Source: Flavobacterium sp. IB48 (GTDB lineage Bacteria; Bacteroidota; Bacteroidia; Flavobacteriales; Flavobacteriaceae). Taken from it: 64,000 bases of DNA. The stretch covers positions 96,075 through 160,074 of the forward strand of contig NZ_JAEFCA010000004.1 in NCBI RefSeq assembly GCF_016405855.1, given 5' to 3'. Numbering within the stretch: position 1 is the stretch's first letter; every line of letters starts with the position of its first letter. Below the pieces are notes generated by a model. The model was given only the letters and a program-made list of their open reading frames with translations. It was not told the DNA's origin and searched no databases. Positions 33,117 through 41,928 of the stretch are shown piece by piece. Made by a program: the position numbers and the translations under genes.

Positions 33117-34652
33117 ATGTTAGTAAAAGTTTACGGAAGTGCCGTTTTTGGAGTCAAGGCCACAACAATTACAGTTGAGGTTCATATGGATAAAGGAATT
33201 GGCTATCATTTGGTTGGGCTTCCAGATAATGCCATAAAAGAGAGCAGTTATAGAATCGCTGCTGCTCTTAAAAATAATGGTTACAGTCTTCCAGGAAAGA
33301 AAATCACAATCAATATGGCACCTGCTGATCTTAGAAAAGAAGGTTCTTCTTATGATCTAACTTTGGCAATGGGAATTTTAGTCGGTTCAGACCAGATTAA
33401 AGCTCCAGAAATAGAGCGATATATTATTATGGGAGAACTTTCTCTCGATGGGAGTTTGCAGCCTATTCGCGGAGCATTGCCAATTGCTATAAAAGCGAAA
33501 GAAGAAGGCTATAAAGGGTTTTTTCTTCCGATTCAAAATGTAAAAGAAGCTGCAATTGTAGCAGGTTTAGATGTGTATGGAGTTTCCAATCTTCAGGAAA
33601 TAATTGATTTTTTTAAAGGAAAAGGAACGCTAGAGCCAACAGTTATTGATACAAGAGCAGAATTTTATAAAACATTAGATTTTCCCGAGCATGATTTTTC
33701 AGACGTGCGTGGGCAAGAAAGCATTAAACGCTGTATGGAAATTGCGGCGGCGGGCGGACATAATATCATTTTAATTGGTCCGCCGGGAGCAGGAAAAACA
33801 ATGTTAGCAAAACGTGTTCCGAGTATTTTACCACCAATGACTTTGCGTGAAGCCTTAGAAACCACTAAAATTCATAGTGTTGCAGGAAAGTTAAAGGAAG
33901 TCGGATTAATGAATCAGAGACCATTTAGAAGTCCACATCATACTATTTCTAATGTTGCTTTGGTTGGTGGCGGAAGCTATCCTCAGCCTGGGGAAATTTC
34001 GATGGCGCACAATGGTGTTTTGTTTTTAGATGAATTGCCAGAATTTAAACGTGATGTTTTAGAAGTGATGCGTCAGCCGTTAGAAGATCGCGAAGTAACT
34101 ATTTCGAGAGCTAAGTTTACCATTACTTATCCTTCGTCTTTTATGCTGGTAGCAAGTATGAATCCAAGTCCAAGCGGATTCTTTAACGATCCGAGCGTGC
34201 CAAATACTTCTTCTCCACAGGAAATGCAACGTTATATGAGTAAAATTTCTGGACCATTATTGGATCGAATTGATATTCATATAGAAGTTACTCCTGTTCC
34301 TTTTGAGAAATTGGCTGATGAAAGAAAAGCAGAAAGCAGTGTAGAAATTCGCAAACGAGTTACAGCAGCTAGAGAAATTCAGACCAAACGATTTGAAACG
34401 GTAGAAAATGTTCATTACAATGCGCAAATGAGCAGTAAACTCATTCGAGAATTTTGTGTTTTAGACGAACCTTCAAAAGAACTGCTAAAAACTGCAATGG
34501 AACGATTGAATCTTTCCGCGAGGGCTTATGATAGAATTTTGAAAGTTTCAAGAACAATAGCCGATTTAGATTATTCCGAAAATATTGTTTCGTCTCATAT
34601 TGCCGAAGCTATTCAATATAGAAGTTTGGATAGAGAAGGATGGCTTGGATAG
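33117..34652 (+). CDS. comM: YifB/ComM-family Mg-chelatase-like AAA+ ATPase
   Basis: The protein is 511 aa, normal length. The N-terminal ChlI/Lon-like domain (about 1-165) starts [20 protein letters not shown] and contains [17 protein letters not shown]. The AAA+ domain (about 190-400) has Walker [14 protein letters not shown], then [19 protein letters not shown] and Walker [13 protein letters not shown]. The C-terminal Mg_chelatase_C domain is about 405-505. In naturally transformable bacteria ComM is a hexameric helicase that promotes branch migration of incoming DNA. Here competence is not shown, so the role is inferred. It is a single gene. Confidence 0.93.
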   Translation: MLVKVYGSAVFGVKATTITVEVHMDKGIGYHLVGLPDNAIKESSYRIAAALKNNGYSLPGKKITINMAPADLRKEGSSYDLTLAMGILVGSDQIKAPEIERYIIMGELSLDGSLQPIRGALPIAIKAKEEGYKGFFLPIQNVKEAAIVAGLDVYGVSNLQEIIDFFKGKGTLEPTVIDTRAEFYKTLDFPEHDFSDVRGQESIKRCMEIAAAGGHNIILIGPPGAGKTMLAKRVPSILPPMTLREALETTKIHSVAGKLKEVGLMNQRPFRSPHHTISNVALVGGGSYPQPGEISMAHNGVLFLDELPEFKRDVLEVMRQPLEDREVTISRAKFTITYPSSFMLVASMNPSPSGFFNDPSVPNTSSPQEMQRYMSKISGPLLDRIDIHIEVTPVPFEKLADERKAESSVEIRKRVTAAREIQTKRFETVENVHYNAQMSSKLIREFCVLDEPSKELLKTAMERLNLSARAYDRILKVSRTIADLDYSENIVSSHIAEAIQYRSLDREGWLG

Positions 34653-34663
34653 AATTGTTGTAT

Positions 34664-34703
34664 GTAAAATGTGAAATGACAAGTTTTACATTTCACATTT
34701 TAC
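34664..34703. repeat. Perfect 15-bp inverted repeat without T-run
   Basis: GTAAAATGTGAAATG (34664-34678) and its exact inverse (34689-34703) around a 10-base loop, between comM and the convergent esterase gene. Neither side carries a proper U-tract, unlike the other terminators in this window. Similar sequence (GTTGTAAAATGTGAGAG) occurs at 48814-48830, so it may be a short dispersed palindrome that serves as a weak terminator. Confidence 0.75.
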
Positions 34704-34712
34704 AAAAAAATA

Positions 34713-35582
34713 TTATTCCTTGTTTTTAGGATAAAAGAATTTGAAAGAATTAAAAACTGCTGTATGCAGAATTGAACCATGATTTTCTTCTGGGAAATAA
34801 TCGAAGTAAGTTTTTACATTTTTGCTTTTAGATCCTTTTAGTTTTTCTGCAAGTAAATTGGCATCAACTTCCATAACATGCGGAATTGCAGTTGGAGCCA
34901 ATCCTTCTTTTCCAACAGCAACATAAATTTCGGTTGGCTGTTTAAAATTTTCTTTCAGCATTTCAGAATCCAAATCTAACAAAGAACCATTATTCCACCA
35001 TAAGCTCGGACTTATAATAACGTATTTATTAAAAAGAGTTGGTTTTTTAAGCAGGATTTCAGTTCCTAACAACCCGCCAAGAGACTGTCCGATGATAGTT
35101 TTAGAATCGTTGGTTTTGTATTTTTTTTCAATAAAAGGCTGTAATTCTTTTTCGATAAAAGCAATAAACTGATCAGAATGCCCTGTTGTAGGAAAACGGG
35201 TTTTGTCTTTTTCGATAGTAGTTGGAAAAGTGAAATCTCTCTTTCTGTCGACAGTTGCAATTCCTACAACAATTGATTTTGGAACCTGATTAATCCATTC
35301 AAAACTATTAAACTGAACTAATCCAGAAATATGAATAAAATCTTCATCGGCAGAACCGTCCAATAAATAAATTACAGGGTATTTTGTTGCTTCAGCAGGA
35401 TTATAGCCTTCGGGAAGATAAATATTGAGAATTCTTTTTTCGTTTAATTCTTTTGATTGAATTTCGTCAATTACGCCAAGCACAAAAGGCTTTGAAGTTT
35501 CTATGGTTTTTGTTTTATTCTTTTGGCTGAATGCTAAAGTCGAAGAAAAAAGTAAAAAGGCCAAGGCAAAAAATTTGTTCAT
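34713..35582 (-). CDS. Exported alpha/beta-hydrolase, esterase D / enterochelin esterase-like
   Basis: The protein is 289 aa. A signal peptide (residues 1-19, ending LAFSQ) is followed by the esterase fold: RILNIYLPEGYNP, YPVIYLLDGSADEDF, then the nucleophile elbow IIGQSLGGLLG (Ser about 168). The acid/histidine region is at the end (YFPEENHGSILHTAV). Relatives hydrolyse carboxyl esters such as siderophore or feruloyl esters; the natural substrate is unknown. A second member, at 61169-61966, shares the layout. It is monocistronic. Confidence 0.88.
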   Translation of the reverse strand: MNKFFALAFLLFSSTLAFSQKNKTKTIETSKPFVLGVIDEIQSKELNEKRILNIYLPEGYNPAEATKYPVIYLLDGSADEDFIHISGLVQFNSFEWINQVPKSIVVGIATVDRKRDFTFPTTIEKDKTRFPTTGHSDQFIAFIEKELQPFIEKKYKTNDSKTIIGQSLGGLLGTEILLKKPTLFNKYVIISPSLWWNNGSLLDLDSEMLKENFKQPTEIYVAVGKEGLAPTAIPHVMEVDANLLAEKLKGSKSKNVKTYFDYFPEENHGSILHTAVFNSFKFFYPKNKE

Positions 35583-35678
35583 TGATAGTAAAGTAAAAAT
35601 GTTTATGTAAAACGAAAATACAATTTTAATATCAGTAAATTCTTCTTTTGTTTTGGCCTTTTATATGTAATTGGATGA

Positions 35679-36182
35679 TTATTTTACTTTTTCTGCAAAA
35701 ATAGCATCCAAACCTTCCATAGCAATGGTAAAACCTTCTTTGAATCCCATTTGAATAATCATTTCCAGATCGGATAATTTTTCGTGCTTGATTACGACAT
35801 CAACAAAAGTAGAACCATCTTTTTCAGAGAAAGTAACGTCCCAGTCAGAACGCGGAAATTCTTCGTTTAAGTTTCCTTCGCTGTCGCTAAAAGCATCTAG
35901 CCATTTTACGTTTGTCTTCGGATTTATTGAAGTATAATCGGCAATAGCCCAATGTTCTTCACCTTCAGGGCCAACCATTGCATACAATCGTCGTCCGCCT
36001 TCTTCAAAATTCATGCTTTTTGTTTTTGATTTCCACGGAGCTGGCGCCCACCACAAATCTAGAATTTGAGGTTCTGTCCAAGCCGACCATACTTGTGGCA
36101 ATGAAGCATTAAATTCGCGTTTTACATTTACAGTTTTATTTTCTTTGTCTACAGTAAAATTCATTAAAAGATTTGATTTCAT
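35679..36182 (-). CDS. SRPBCC-domain protein (AHSA1-like), second copy
   Basis: The protein is 167 aa with a START/AHSA1-like fold: [62 protein letters not shown] (longer runs split by family spacing) and a long C-terminal helix. It is a tandem paralogue of the gene at 36224-36721, 41 bases downstream in the same operon behind an ArsR-type regulator. The domain binds a hydrophobic ligand in a deep pocket; the ligand is unknown. The operon, arsR plus two SRPBCC proteins, suggests a response to a hydrophobic compound or stress. Confidence 0.88.
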   Translation of the reverse strand: MKSNLLMNFTVDKENKTVNVKREFNASLPQVWSAWTEPQILDLWWAPAPWKSKTKSMNFEEGGRRLYAMVGPEGEEHWAIADYTSINPKTNVKWLDAFSDSEGNLNEEFPRSDWDVTFSEKDGSTFVDVVIKHEKLSDLEMIIQMGFKEGFTIAMEGLDAIFAEKVK

Positions 36183-36223
36183 TTTCTTTAGATTTTAAGT
36201 TGTAAATCGTTAATTAGATTGGT

Positions 36224-36721
36224 TTATTTTTCTGCTAAGATTTTGTCCAAACCTTGCATTGCCGAAGTAAAACCTTCTCTAAAGCCCATTTCAATTATTT
36301 TTTGCAATTCTTCAAAACTGTCACGTCTAATCACGATGTCAACAATTGTAGAACCGTTTTGTTCAGAAAAAGTGATATCCCAATACGAACTAGCAAATTC
36401 TGAATTCGGATTTCCTTCTGCATCAGAAAAAGTAGCAGAATGTTTAAAGTTAGTTTTCGGAGAAATAGAAGAATACTCAAAATAACTCCAACGTTCTGTA
36501 CCGTCTGGACCAACCATGGCATATAATCTTTTTCCGCCTTCTTTAAACTCCATTGTTTTGGTTTTAGATACAAAAGGAGCCGGCGCCCACCATAAATCTA
36601 AAATTTCAGGTTCTGTCCAAGCAGACCAAACGTTAGACAATGGCGCGTCGAATTCGCGTTTTACATTTACAGTTTTATTTTCCTTATCTACAGAAAAATT
36701 CATTAATAAATCAGTTTTCAT
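36224..36721 (-). CDS. SRPBCC-domain protein (AHSA1-like), first copy
   Basis: The protein is 165 aa, closely related to the next gene: [58 protein letters not shown]. Its ATG overlaps the last 11 nt of the ArsR-type gene (ATGAAAACTGA), so the two are translationally coupled. Both paralogues keep the same WWAPAP motif, so the duplication probably retained a related pocket. The family role (hydrophobic-ligand or Hsp90-co-chaperone-like folds) does not identify a substrate. Confidence 0.9.
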   Translation of the reverse strand: MKTDLLMNFSVDKENKTVNVKREFDAPLSNVWSAWTEPEILDLWWAPAPFVSKTKTMEFKEGGKRLYAMVGPDGTERWSYFEYSSISPKTNFKHSATFSDAEGNPNSEFASSYWDITFSEQNGSTIVDIVIRRDSFEELQKIIEMGFREGFTSAMQGLDKILAEK

Positions 36722-37037
36722 TTTCTTTAGCTTTTAAGTTTAGTAATACTTGATCCAATTGGCTAAAACGCTGTTCCCAAATTGCTTTAAACTGCTCTAG
36801 CCATTCATCAACTTCTTTCATTTTTTCAATTTTGAGCTGATAATAAATTTCTCTACCCAATTTTTTTTCTTCCAATAAATCACATTCATTTAGTATTTTA
36901 ATGTGTTTAGAAACCGCCTGTCTTGTAGTTTGAAACTGCTCTGCAATAGCATTTGGTGTTAATGCAGTAGAAGAAATCAAAACTAATATTGCTCTTCTCG
37001 TCGGATCGGCAATAGCTTGAAAAATATCTCTTTTCAT
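36711..37037 (-). CDS. ArsR-family transcriptional repressor
   Basis: The protein is 108 aa from the ATG at 37037. A winged helix-turn-helix is at about residues 1-80: [40 protein letters not shown], and the wing [12 protein letters not shown]. There is no obvious metal-site cysteine pair, so it may belong to the SRPBCC-associated ArsR subgroup rather than to metal sensors. The frame extends upstream to 37097, but that stretch contains the -7 element and the paired operators, so the shorter start is preferred. It is the first gene of an operon with two SRPBCC proteins. Confidence 0.9.
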   Translation of the reverse strand: MKRDIFQAIADPTRRAILVLISSTALTPNAIAEQFQTTRQAVSKHIKILNECDLLEEKKLGREIYYQLKIEKMKEVDEWLEQFKAIWEQRFSQLDQVLLNLKAKENEN

Positions 37038-37055
37038 TTTTCTGAGTATAAATTC

Positions 37056-37095
37056 GCAACTAATCAGTTGCAAATATACGCAACTTTTTGGTTGC
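37056..37095 (-). promoter_or_regulatory. Promoter of the arsR operon with two palindromic operators
   Basis: On the minus strand, -7 TATATTTG is at 37078-37071. It is flanked by two 16-base dyads: GCAACTAATCAGTTGC at 37056-37071 and GCAACTTTTTGGTTGC at 37080-37095. Their centres are 24 bases apart. An ArsR dimer on either site would block RNA polymerase, so autoregulation is likely. Confidence 0.7.
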
Positions 37096-37137
37096 ATAAT
37101 TAAAAAATATGATTTTTTTTCAATGAAAGAACCTAAA

Positions 37138-37169
37138 CAAAAAAAGACGCATCAAAAATGCGTCTTTTT
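37138..37169 (-). terminator. Rho-independent terminator
   Basis: GACGCAT (37146-37152) and ATGCGTC (37158-37164) with an A-run on the left, 22 bases beyond the stop (37191) of the lipoprotein gene. A T-run on the right would also stop rightward transcripts. Confidence 0.88.
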
Positions 37170-37190
37170 CTTTATAATCATGTTATATAA

Positions 37191-38378
37191 TTATCGTCTA
37201 ATTTTATTCTTTACAATGATGTCTTTTAGCTTGGCTTTCAGGTCTTCACCTGTATCATAAACCATTTGTTCGTTATTCGGAAACGGAACGGCACGTTTGT
37301 CAAAATACGATAGATAATTATCTTCACAAGCACCTCTATTTCCTTTATAAGTCGAGTAAATATTTTCGAAAACATATTCGCTGCTTATTGGGAAAGTCTG
37401 AACCAGCTGATTGCTTTTTAAGTCTACATAATCTACTTTTGCCGTTACCAGACAAGATTTAAACTGTCTGAATTCATAAACTGTTGCGCGAAGTGTTTTA
37501 TAATTATCCACTTTAATTTCTTTACCTAAACTATCTTTTACTGGTCTTCCGCGGCTGTCTAAAAGTGTTTTTACGCCATCTTTAACTTGTCTTTCTTTCA
37601 CAAACTCTTTCTCTTTGATTTGTTCTGGAGAAATTGCAATCTGTCTGAAACTAAGAATCAAGCTATAATCGTACGATACATTTTTTTGTCTTGCGCTATG
37701 ATAAACCGTCCATTTATCATTCAATCCGTAAGTTTTAAAATCTAACAAATCGTCTTGAAGCATTTTCGGGATTACCATATTGGTTTCATTTTTAGCGTAA
37801 ACATCTACAAAATCAGTTCCTTTAAACTGAGCGTCGTCCATTAGTTTTTTAGTGTTTTTGTAGCCAGGATTAATGCTTTCCAAATAAGCAAAATCGTCGT
37901 ATGCTTTTCTAAAATCTAATTTATTATTCGATTTCAAAAGCGTAGAAGCGTTTTCATATAAATATTTAGAAAGTGCATTTTTACTGTTTACAATCTCATT
38001 TGAATAATTATCAAACGGAAAATTTGCATTTCGTCCCAATTTCAATAAAGGCAAAGGCAAAATCGGCCTGATTTTTTCCTGACGATTATTGAGCTGTATA
38101 TAAGTGTTGTAGATACGCTCGGCATTTGCAGGATTATTTTCTTTATTAAGCATTTCCAAATTACGCAAATCGCGATCTTTGGCTTTTGCAAAAGCTTCCT
38201 CAAGCAAATAAACATAATCTTGTTTTCCTTTAGAATCTTTTTTGGTGCGAAGCGCCTCAACAGCGCGATCAATTGCACCGTCGTAATTTCCATCGCTAAG
38301 CATTGATTGTGTTGTTTTTACCCCACAAGAAGAAAGGGCTAAAAACAATATAGAAACTAGAAAAGTAATTTTTTGCAT
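37191..38378 (-). CDS. Lipoprotein of unknown function (395 aa)
   Basis: A lipobox-type signal (LALSSC, Cys 18) predicts a membrane-anchored lipoprotein. Residues 25-190 are helical with TPR-like spacing (SDGNYDGAIDRAVEALRTKK, then DYVYLLEEAFAKAKDRDLRN, RKAYDDFAYLESINPGYKN). The rest is beta-rich with conserved-looking SLILSFRQIAISPEQIKEKEF. I do not know the family by name. It has the best promoter-to-gene spacing in this region (38398-38425) and its own terminator, so it is a single-gene unit and probably expressed under normal growth. Confidence 0.72.
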   Translation of the reverse strand: MQKITFLVSILFLALSSCGVKTTQSMLSDGNYDGAIDRAVEALRTKKDSKGKQDYVYLLEEAFAKAKDRDLRNLEMLNKENNPANAERIYNTYIQLNNRQEKIRPILPLPLLKLGRNANFPFDNYSNEIVNSKNALSKYLYENASTLLKSNNKLDFRKAYDDFAYLESINPGYKNTKKLMDDAQFKGTDFVDVYAKNETNMVIPKMLQDDLLDFKTYGLNDKWTVYHSARQKNVSYDYSLILSFRQIAISPEQIKEKEFVKERQVKDGVKTLLDSRGRPVKDSLGKEIKVDNYKTLRATVYEFRQFKSCLVTAKVDYVDLKSNQLVQTFPISSEYVFENIYSTYKGNRGACEDNYLSYFDKRAVPFPNNEQMVYDTGEDLKAKLKDIIVKNKIRR

Positions 38379-38397
38379 AGTGTGTTTTTTGAAGTTG

Positions 38398-38425
38398 CAA
38401 ATATATTTTATTTAACTTTCAACAA
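38398..38425 (-). promoter_or_regulatory. Bacteroidota-type promoter of the 395-aa lipoprotein gene
   Basis: On the minus strand, TTG (38425-38423) is followed after 17 bases by TATATTTG (38405-38398), 20 bases before the ATG at 38378. Both elements and the spacing fit the flavobacterial consensus. Confidence 0.65.
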
Positions 38426-38474
38426 CTATGCCTTTTTCTAATTTATTTAAGGAGCAGAAATGCTGTTTTCAAAA

Positions 38475-38530
38475 TAAACATCTGTCCCGATGCATGCTAT
38501 CTCTTCCATCGGGATTAGATTAGATGTTTT
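38475..38530. repeat. Two-part hairpin in an intergenic gap
   Basis: Outer arms AAACATCT (38476-38483) and AGATGTTT (38522-38529) enclose CCCGATG (38486-38492) and CATCGGG (38507-38513). There is no T-run on either strand, so it is not a standard terminator. It lies between two minus-strand genes. Confidence 0.6.
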
Positions 38531-38564
38531 GATCTTTATAAGGAATAAGAAAATAAATGCTAAT

Positions 38565-38930
38565 TTATTCGCTTACCTTTTTATACTCAAAAGTACCAAC
38601 TTGCGTATTGGTTATAACACGTTTTTGACTGTCAAAAGAGTTTATAGTAAACTCAACCGGCAGGATAACAGAAATAATAGTCAAGTGCGAATTGTCATTA
38701 GATAATTTCCATTTGGCTTTGTGCAATTCGTCTCCGATAACGCTTTCAAAATCGCCATTTTCTTTAAAAACCTGAAAAACCTGATCTGTTTTAAAACGCT
38801 CTTGAATATTTTTTTCTTTTCCGTTTTTAGTCCATTTTACCAATTGCCATTTTCCAATAAGTTCTTTAGAAGTTTGGGCAGATGTAGATAATGCAAGTAA
38901 AAATGCGATGCAAAAAAATAATTTACTCAT
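38565..38930 (-). CDS. Secreted lipocalin-like protein (121 aa)
   Basis: A signal peptide (residues 1-18, ending STSAQ) is followed by a small beta-barrel pattern: KELIGKWQLVKWTKNGKEKN resembles the GxW start of lipocalin-like proteins, then DQVFQVFKENGDFES and HKAKWKLSNDNSHLTI. The gene at 58053-58463 has a similar layout. Such proteins are common in Bacteroidota and lack an assigned ligand. It is monocistronic in a region of several small exported proteins. Confidence 0.7.
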   Translation of the reverse strand: MSKLFFCIAFLLALSTSAQTSKELIGKWQLVKWTKNGKEKNIQERFKTDQVFQVFKENGDFESVIGDELHKAKWKLSNDNSHLTIISVILPVEFTINSFDSQKRVITNTQVGTFEYKKVSE

Positions 38931-39010
38931 TTTTAGTTTTTTAGAATTGATGAATAAATTTAAGTATTTTCTATTTCAAGAATAAAAAACTAACGTTAAG
39001 TTTAATTATT

Positions 39011-39718
39011 TTAATCTTCCCATGTTTCGATTAAGTTATCATTCCATAATTTCTGAGCAAACTCCTTAAAGACTTTTTGACCTTTTTTAAAGTTTTCATC
39101 AAACTTGAATTCGCCACCTTCAAATTGCTTTTCGCCATTATCTGCAACTCCTATTTGAACCTTATTCTCGCCGCGCATTGCATATTTTGTGTTTCCTTCG
39201 TACATAATAATTTTCATCTCAGACGGACTTACATCTCCGTGACAAACGGTTTTATACATAAGCCAGACTTCTGCAATTCCGTTGTTGTTCAAATCTGTAA
39301 CTTGAAAAGTGTCTTTAATAAACGAAGCAACAAGATCGACAGGACAATCTGAAATGAAATCGTAAACTCGCCAAGTTTGCTTAGCTTGATTTCCTGAAAT
39401 AATATAATGGTAGGCAAATAATTCGGCATCAGAGCCATCTGTTTCGTGTACAAACTTTTTATTGATGTGGTAACCTGTTTCAGTAGTAATTACAATATTA
39501 TCTCCTGATTTATCTTTCCAACGAACAGCATTTTTAATATGACCTTCATATTTTATTGATTTAGGAAATTGAGTTGAATCGATTTTTTCAACAGTTAAAA
39601 CAAAAGGTTCTTCTGTTGATTTCTCAGTTGACGTAGAAGTTGTAATTTCCTCTTTTTTATCTGATTTACAACTTGAAAAAAGAACGATAGCTAATAATAG
39701 GATTGTAATTTTTTTCAT
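39011..39718 (-). CDS. Lipoprotein of unknown function with a repeat-like DLNNNG motif
   Basis: The protein is 235 aa from the ATG at 39718, whose lipobox (LFSSC, Cys 17) is well placed; a TTG-independent ATG nine bases upstream is the alternative. A Ser/Thr/Glu-rich linker precedes the mature domain. The segment FQVTDLNNNGIAEVWLMYK is a calcium-binding-loop-like pattern seen in FG-GAP or VCBS-type repeats of Bacteroidota lipoproteins. A second block is GDVSPSEMKIIMYEG. The function is unknown. It is one of several exported proteins in this region. Confidence 0.7.
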   Translation of the reverse strand: MKKITILLLAIVLFSSCKSDKKEEITTSTSTEKSTEEPFVLTVEKIDSTQFPKSIKYEGHIKNAVRWKDKSGDNIVITTETGYHINKKFVHETDGSDAELFAYHYIISGNQAKQTWRVYDFISDCPVDLVASFIKDTFQVTDLNNNGIAEVWLMYKTVCHGDVSPSEMKIIMYEGNTKYAMRGENKVQIGVADNGEKQFEGGEFKFDENFKKGQKVFKEFAQKLWNDNLIETWED

Positions 39719-39771
39719 GAAATGCATTTATACAATTTAATAGTTGAGTTGTTTTTTTATTTAAAGAAAAA

Positions 39772-40260
39772 TTAATCTATCAGCATACCGCTTTCTTCGT
39801 CAAATACTTTTCGTTCTTCTTCACTCATTCGGTCTCTTAAAACACGAATGGTGTAGCCTCCATATAGTTTGCCGTTTATAAGATACATCCAGTCACTAAT
39901 TTTAGAAGTTTCAATATTGATTTTGTCGCCTGCTTTATATTCTGTAATGTATTCGGGATCACTGTTTAAAATTCCAGAATAATTTCCGTCGATATACTTA
40001 ATTTCCCCAATCCACATATGTTCTATGCCTTTTGAATTAGAAAACTTAACTTTTAAAGAATGGCTATCGGCATTAAAATTAGACAATCCTTTATTGAATT
40101 CATCTAGAGTTTCATTTGCTTCCAAAATTGCAGCATTCATTTCCGGATCTTCACTTTCTACGTTGTAAATTGTTGGTTCGCCTTCTCTTTCTATTTTATT
40201 AGAATCTTTGCAACTTGCTAAACAAAAAAGACTTGTTAGTATTAAAATATAGCTTTTCAT
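39772..40260 (-). CDS. Lipoprotein with a DUF2314-type domain
   Basis: The protein is 162 aa. The lipobox ends in CLASC (Cys 17). The mature part (about 45-150: MNAAILEANETLDEFNKGLSN, then SLKVKFSNSKGIEHMWIGEI, and KISDWMYLINGKLYGGYTIRVLRD in parts) matches the DUF2314/YegJ pattern, in which a short helix is followed by a small beta-sheet that ends in a GGYT(I/L) strand. The role of the domain is unknown. The gene is 22 bases downstream of the DinB-like gene in the same direction, so the two may be co-transcribed. Confidence 0.72.
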   Translation of the reverse strand: MKSYILILTSLFCLASCKDSNKIEREGEPTIYNVESEDPEMNAAILEANETLDEFNKGLSNFNADSHSLKVKFSNSKGIEHMWIGEIKYIDGNYSGILNSDPEYITEYKAGDKINIETSKISDWMYLINGKLYGGYTIRVLRDRMSEEERKVFDEESGMLID

Positions 40261-40281
40261 TATTATGCTACTGTTTGATTT

Positions 40282-40749
40282 TTAGTTTGTTATTTGTTTT
40301 TTTATTAAGACGATCTGTCCTAAATGATAATAGCTATGTTCAATCATAGCTTCGATATTTCTTTTATAAGTTCCGTATTTGGCATCTACAAAAACATCAT
40401 TGAGTTTTTTATCGGGCATTTGTTCTATTAGTGAAGCAAATTCTTCGGCATCATTCCAGAATCTATTTAAAAAAACATTCCATTGTTCTTGCGAATGAAT
40501 TGGCGGAAAATCAAAACTAAATTTGTCTTTTATATCCAAAGTTCCACCTTTAAAAACCTCATTAAGTCCCTTAATGTAATAATGAATATGCTGAGCCAGA
40601 ACTGCAATTGTATTTAAGTTCTTTATTGGACTAACTGCAATTTTCCAATCCAGATTTTCTAGCTGATCTTTAAAATTGGTGTTTGCAATCCAAGTTCCGT
40701 TTAAAATGACTTCTCTAAAACGATTGGCAATTTCGGTTGTACTTTTCAT
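40282..40749 (-). CDS. DinB-like four-helix metal-dependent protein
   Basis: The protein is 155 aa from the ATG at 40749; a TTG six bases earlier is the track's alternative. It has the DinB/YfiT layout: a first helix with ANRFREVILNGTWIA, a histidine in VLAQHIHYYIKGL (about 50), and the C-terminal EHSYYHLGQIVLIKK with further histidines. These three histidines form the metal site of the family. DinB-like proteins are thiol- or stress-linked transferases in part; the function here is unknown. Confidence 0.82.
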   Translation of the reverse strand: MKSTTEIANRFREVILNGTWIANTNFKDQLENLDWKIAVSPIKNLNTIAVLAQHIHYYIKGLNEVFKGGTLDIKDKFSFDFPPIHSQEQWNVFLNRFWNDAEEFASLIEQMPDKKLNDVFVDAKYGTYKRNIEAMIEHSYYHLGQIVLIKKQITN

Positions 40750-40784
40750 ATTCAAAATAGTTTAGAAGTTAAATTACGATTAAT

Positions 40785-41336
40785 TTATTCTTGCTGAATC
40801 CATTCGTATTTTCCATTTTTAAGATAAATAACGCCGCCTCCGCAACTTTCTTCGGCGTGAATAAAGATTCCGTCGTTTGGAAGTTTTATTTTGTCTTCTT
40901 CTGCAACTTGTTCTTCGCCAATGATTTCTCCGTCTTCATTTACATTTTCAAAATAAACCTCATTTTTGGGCGCTTTTTCAAATATTCCAATCCAATCAAT
41001 TTCGTCAAAACCTTGATTTAAAATATCATTTCCAAAACCTAAATAATCAGTTCTTTTTCCGTTTCCGTAAGTGATTTTAAGACCGCTTTTTTGGTTTTTT
41101 GTACTTCTAAAAATTTCTACAGTTTCATCTAAATTATCTCCGTCAAGATCACATAAGATTTTGTTGGTTTTATGTTTTGTAGATAGCACAATCGTATCTG
41201 CTTTTTGTGTTTCTAGTTCTTTCTTTTCAGTTACCTTCAAAGAATCTTTTGGAGCAATTTTAGAAGTTTCTGTTTTTGCTTCTTTTTTACAAGAAATAGT
41301 AAGTACAGACAAAAGGAGTAGAGTTCTAATTTTCAT
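40785..41336 (-). CDS. Lipoprotein of unknown function (183 aa)
   Basis: A lipoprotein signal (LLSVLTISC, Cys 16) precedes a Lys/Glu-rich linker and a mature domain with a DLDGDNLDETVEIFR block (about 75), a calcium-loop-like DxDGDxxDE motif found in FG-GAP-like surface proteins. NGKRTDYLGFGND and IHAEESCGGGVIYLKNG (with a possible Cys site) follow. No family name comes to mind. It is among the small exported proteins that fill 37-44 kb. Confidence 0.7.
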   Translation of the reverse strand: MKIRTLLLLSVLTISCKKEAKTETSKIAPKDSLKVTEKKELETQKADTIVLSTKHKTNKILCDLDGDNLDETVEIFRSTKNQKSGLKITYGNGKRTDYLGFGNDILNQGFDEIDWIGIFEKAPKNEVYFENVNEDGEIIGEEQVAEEDKIKLPNDGIFIHAEESCGGGVIYLKNGKYEWIQQE

Positions 41337-41478
41337 ATTAGGCTTAGATAAATTTTAAAATGCTAATATAAAAAATTACGTACGAAAATAGATTGCTTTT
41401 TATTGTAGTTAAGCAGTCTTTCAGTTCATTTTTAATTTAGAGATTCAAAAAGAGCGAATTGTTTTAATATTAAAACTG

Positions 41479-41928
41479 CTATCGAATTTTTGAAGATTGA
41501 AGTCTTTCTCTTAAAAGAGCTCCTAAGAGTGGCAATATTCCAATTATAATAATTTCGATTAAATAGAATCCAGTTCTTTCTATAAAAGAAGGGTATTTTA
41601 AAAAGTTAGGGAATATTGTAAAAAGGGGCCATTCAAAAGGAAATAAATATAATTGCATACCAGTCCAGACATAACTTGATTCTATGTTCTTATTTGGAAG
41701 CTGATTTGGACTAATAATAAGAGAAGCAATAAAAAAGATTATACCAATTAAGCCAAGAATACAGTATTTTATTTTTTTATTGTCCTTTATTATAGTAATA
41801 AATCCTGAGTAGATATATATTATCAAGGTCATAAAGAAGAATAAAAAAACCAAAAAAGGATTAGTCACCGCTAGCATTGTAAATATAAAAATGCAAACTA
41901 GAACATGAGCTAGAATTATATTTTTCAT
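41479..41928 (-). CDS. Multi-pass membrane protein of unknown function (149 aa)
   Basis: Four hydrophobic segments (about residues 5-25, 27-47, 55-75 and 120-140) give a compact membrane protein; the loop at about 85-115 is amphipathic (PNKNIESSYVWTGMQLYLF). The C-terminus is basic (RERLQSSKIR). It overlaps the next gene (41925-42287) by four bases (ATGA), so the pair is translationally coupled with the 120-aa protein first. I do not recognise the family. Confidence 0.65.
   Translation of the reverse strand: MKNIILAHVLVCIFIFTMLAVTNPFLVFLFFFMTLIIYIYSGFITIIKDNKKIKYCILGLIGIIFFIASLIISPNQLPNKNIESSYVWTGMQLYLFPFEWPLFTIFPNFLKYPSFIERTGFYLIEIIIIGILPLLGALLRERLQSSKIR

Noticed and set aside
38475..38530. 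Terminator call for the hairpin
   Set aside because: The stem is good but there is no T-run on either strand, so I list it as a repeat or structure only.
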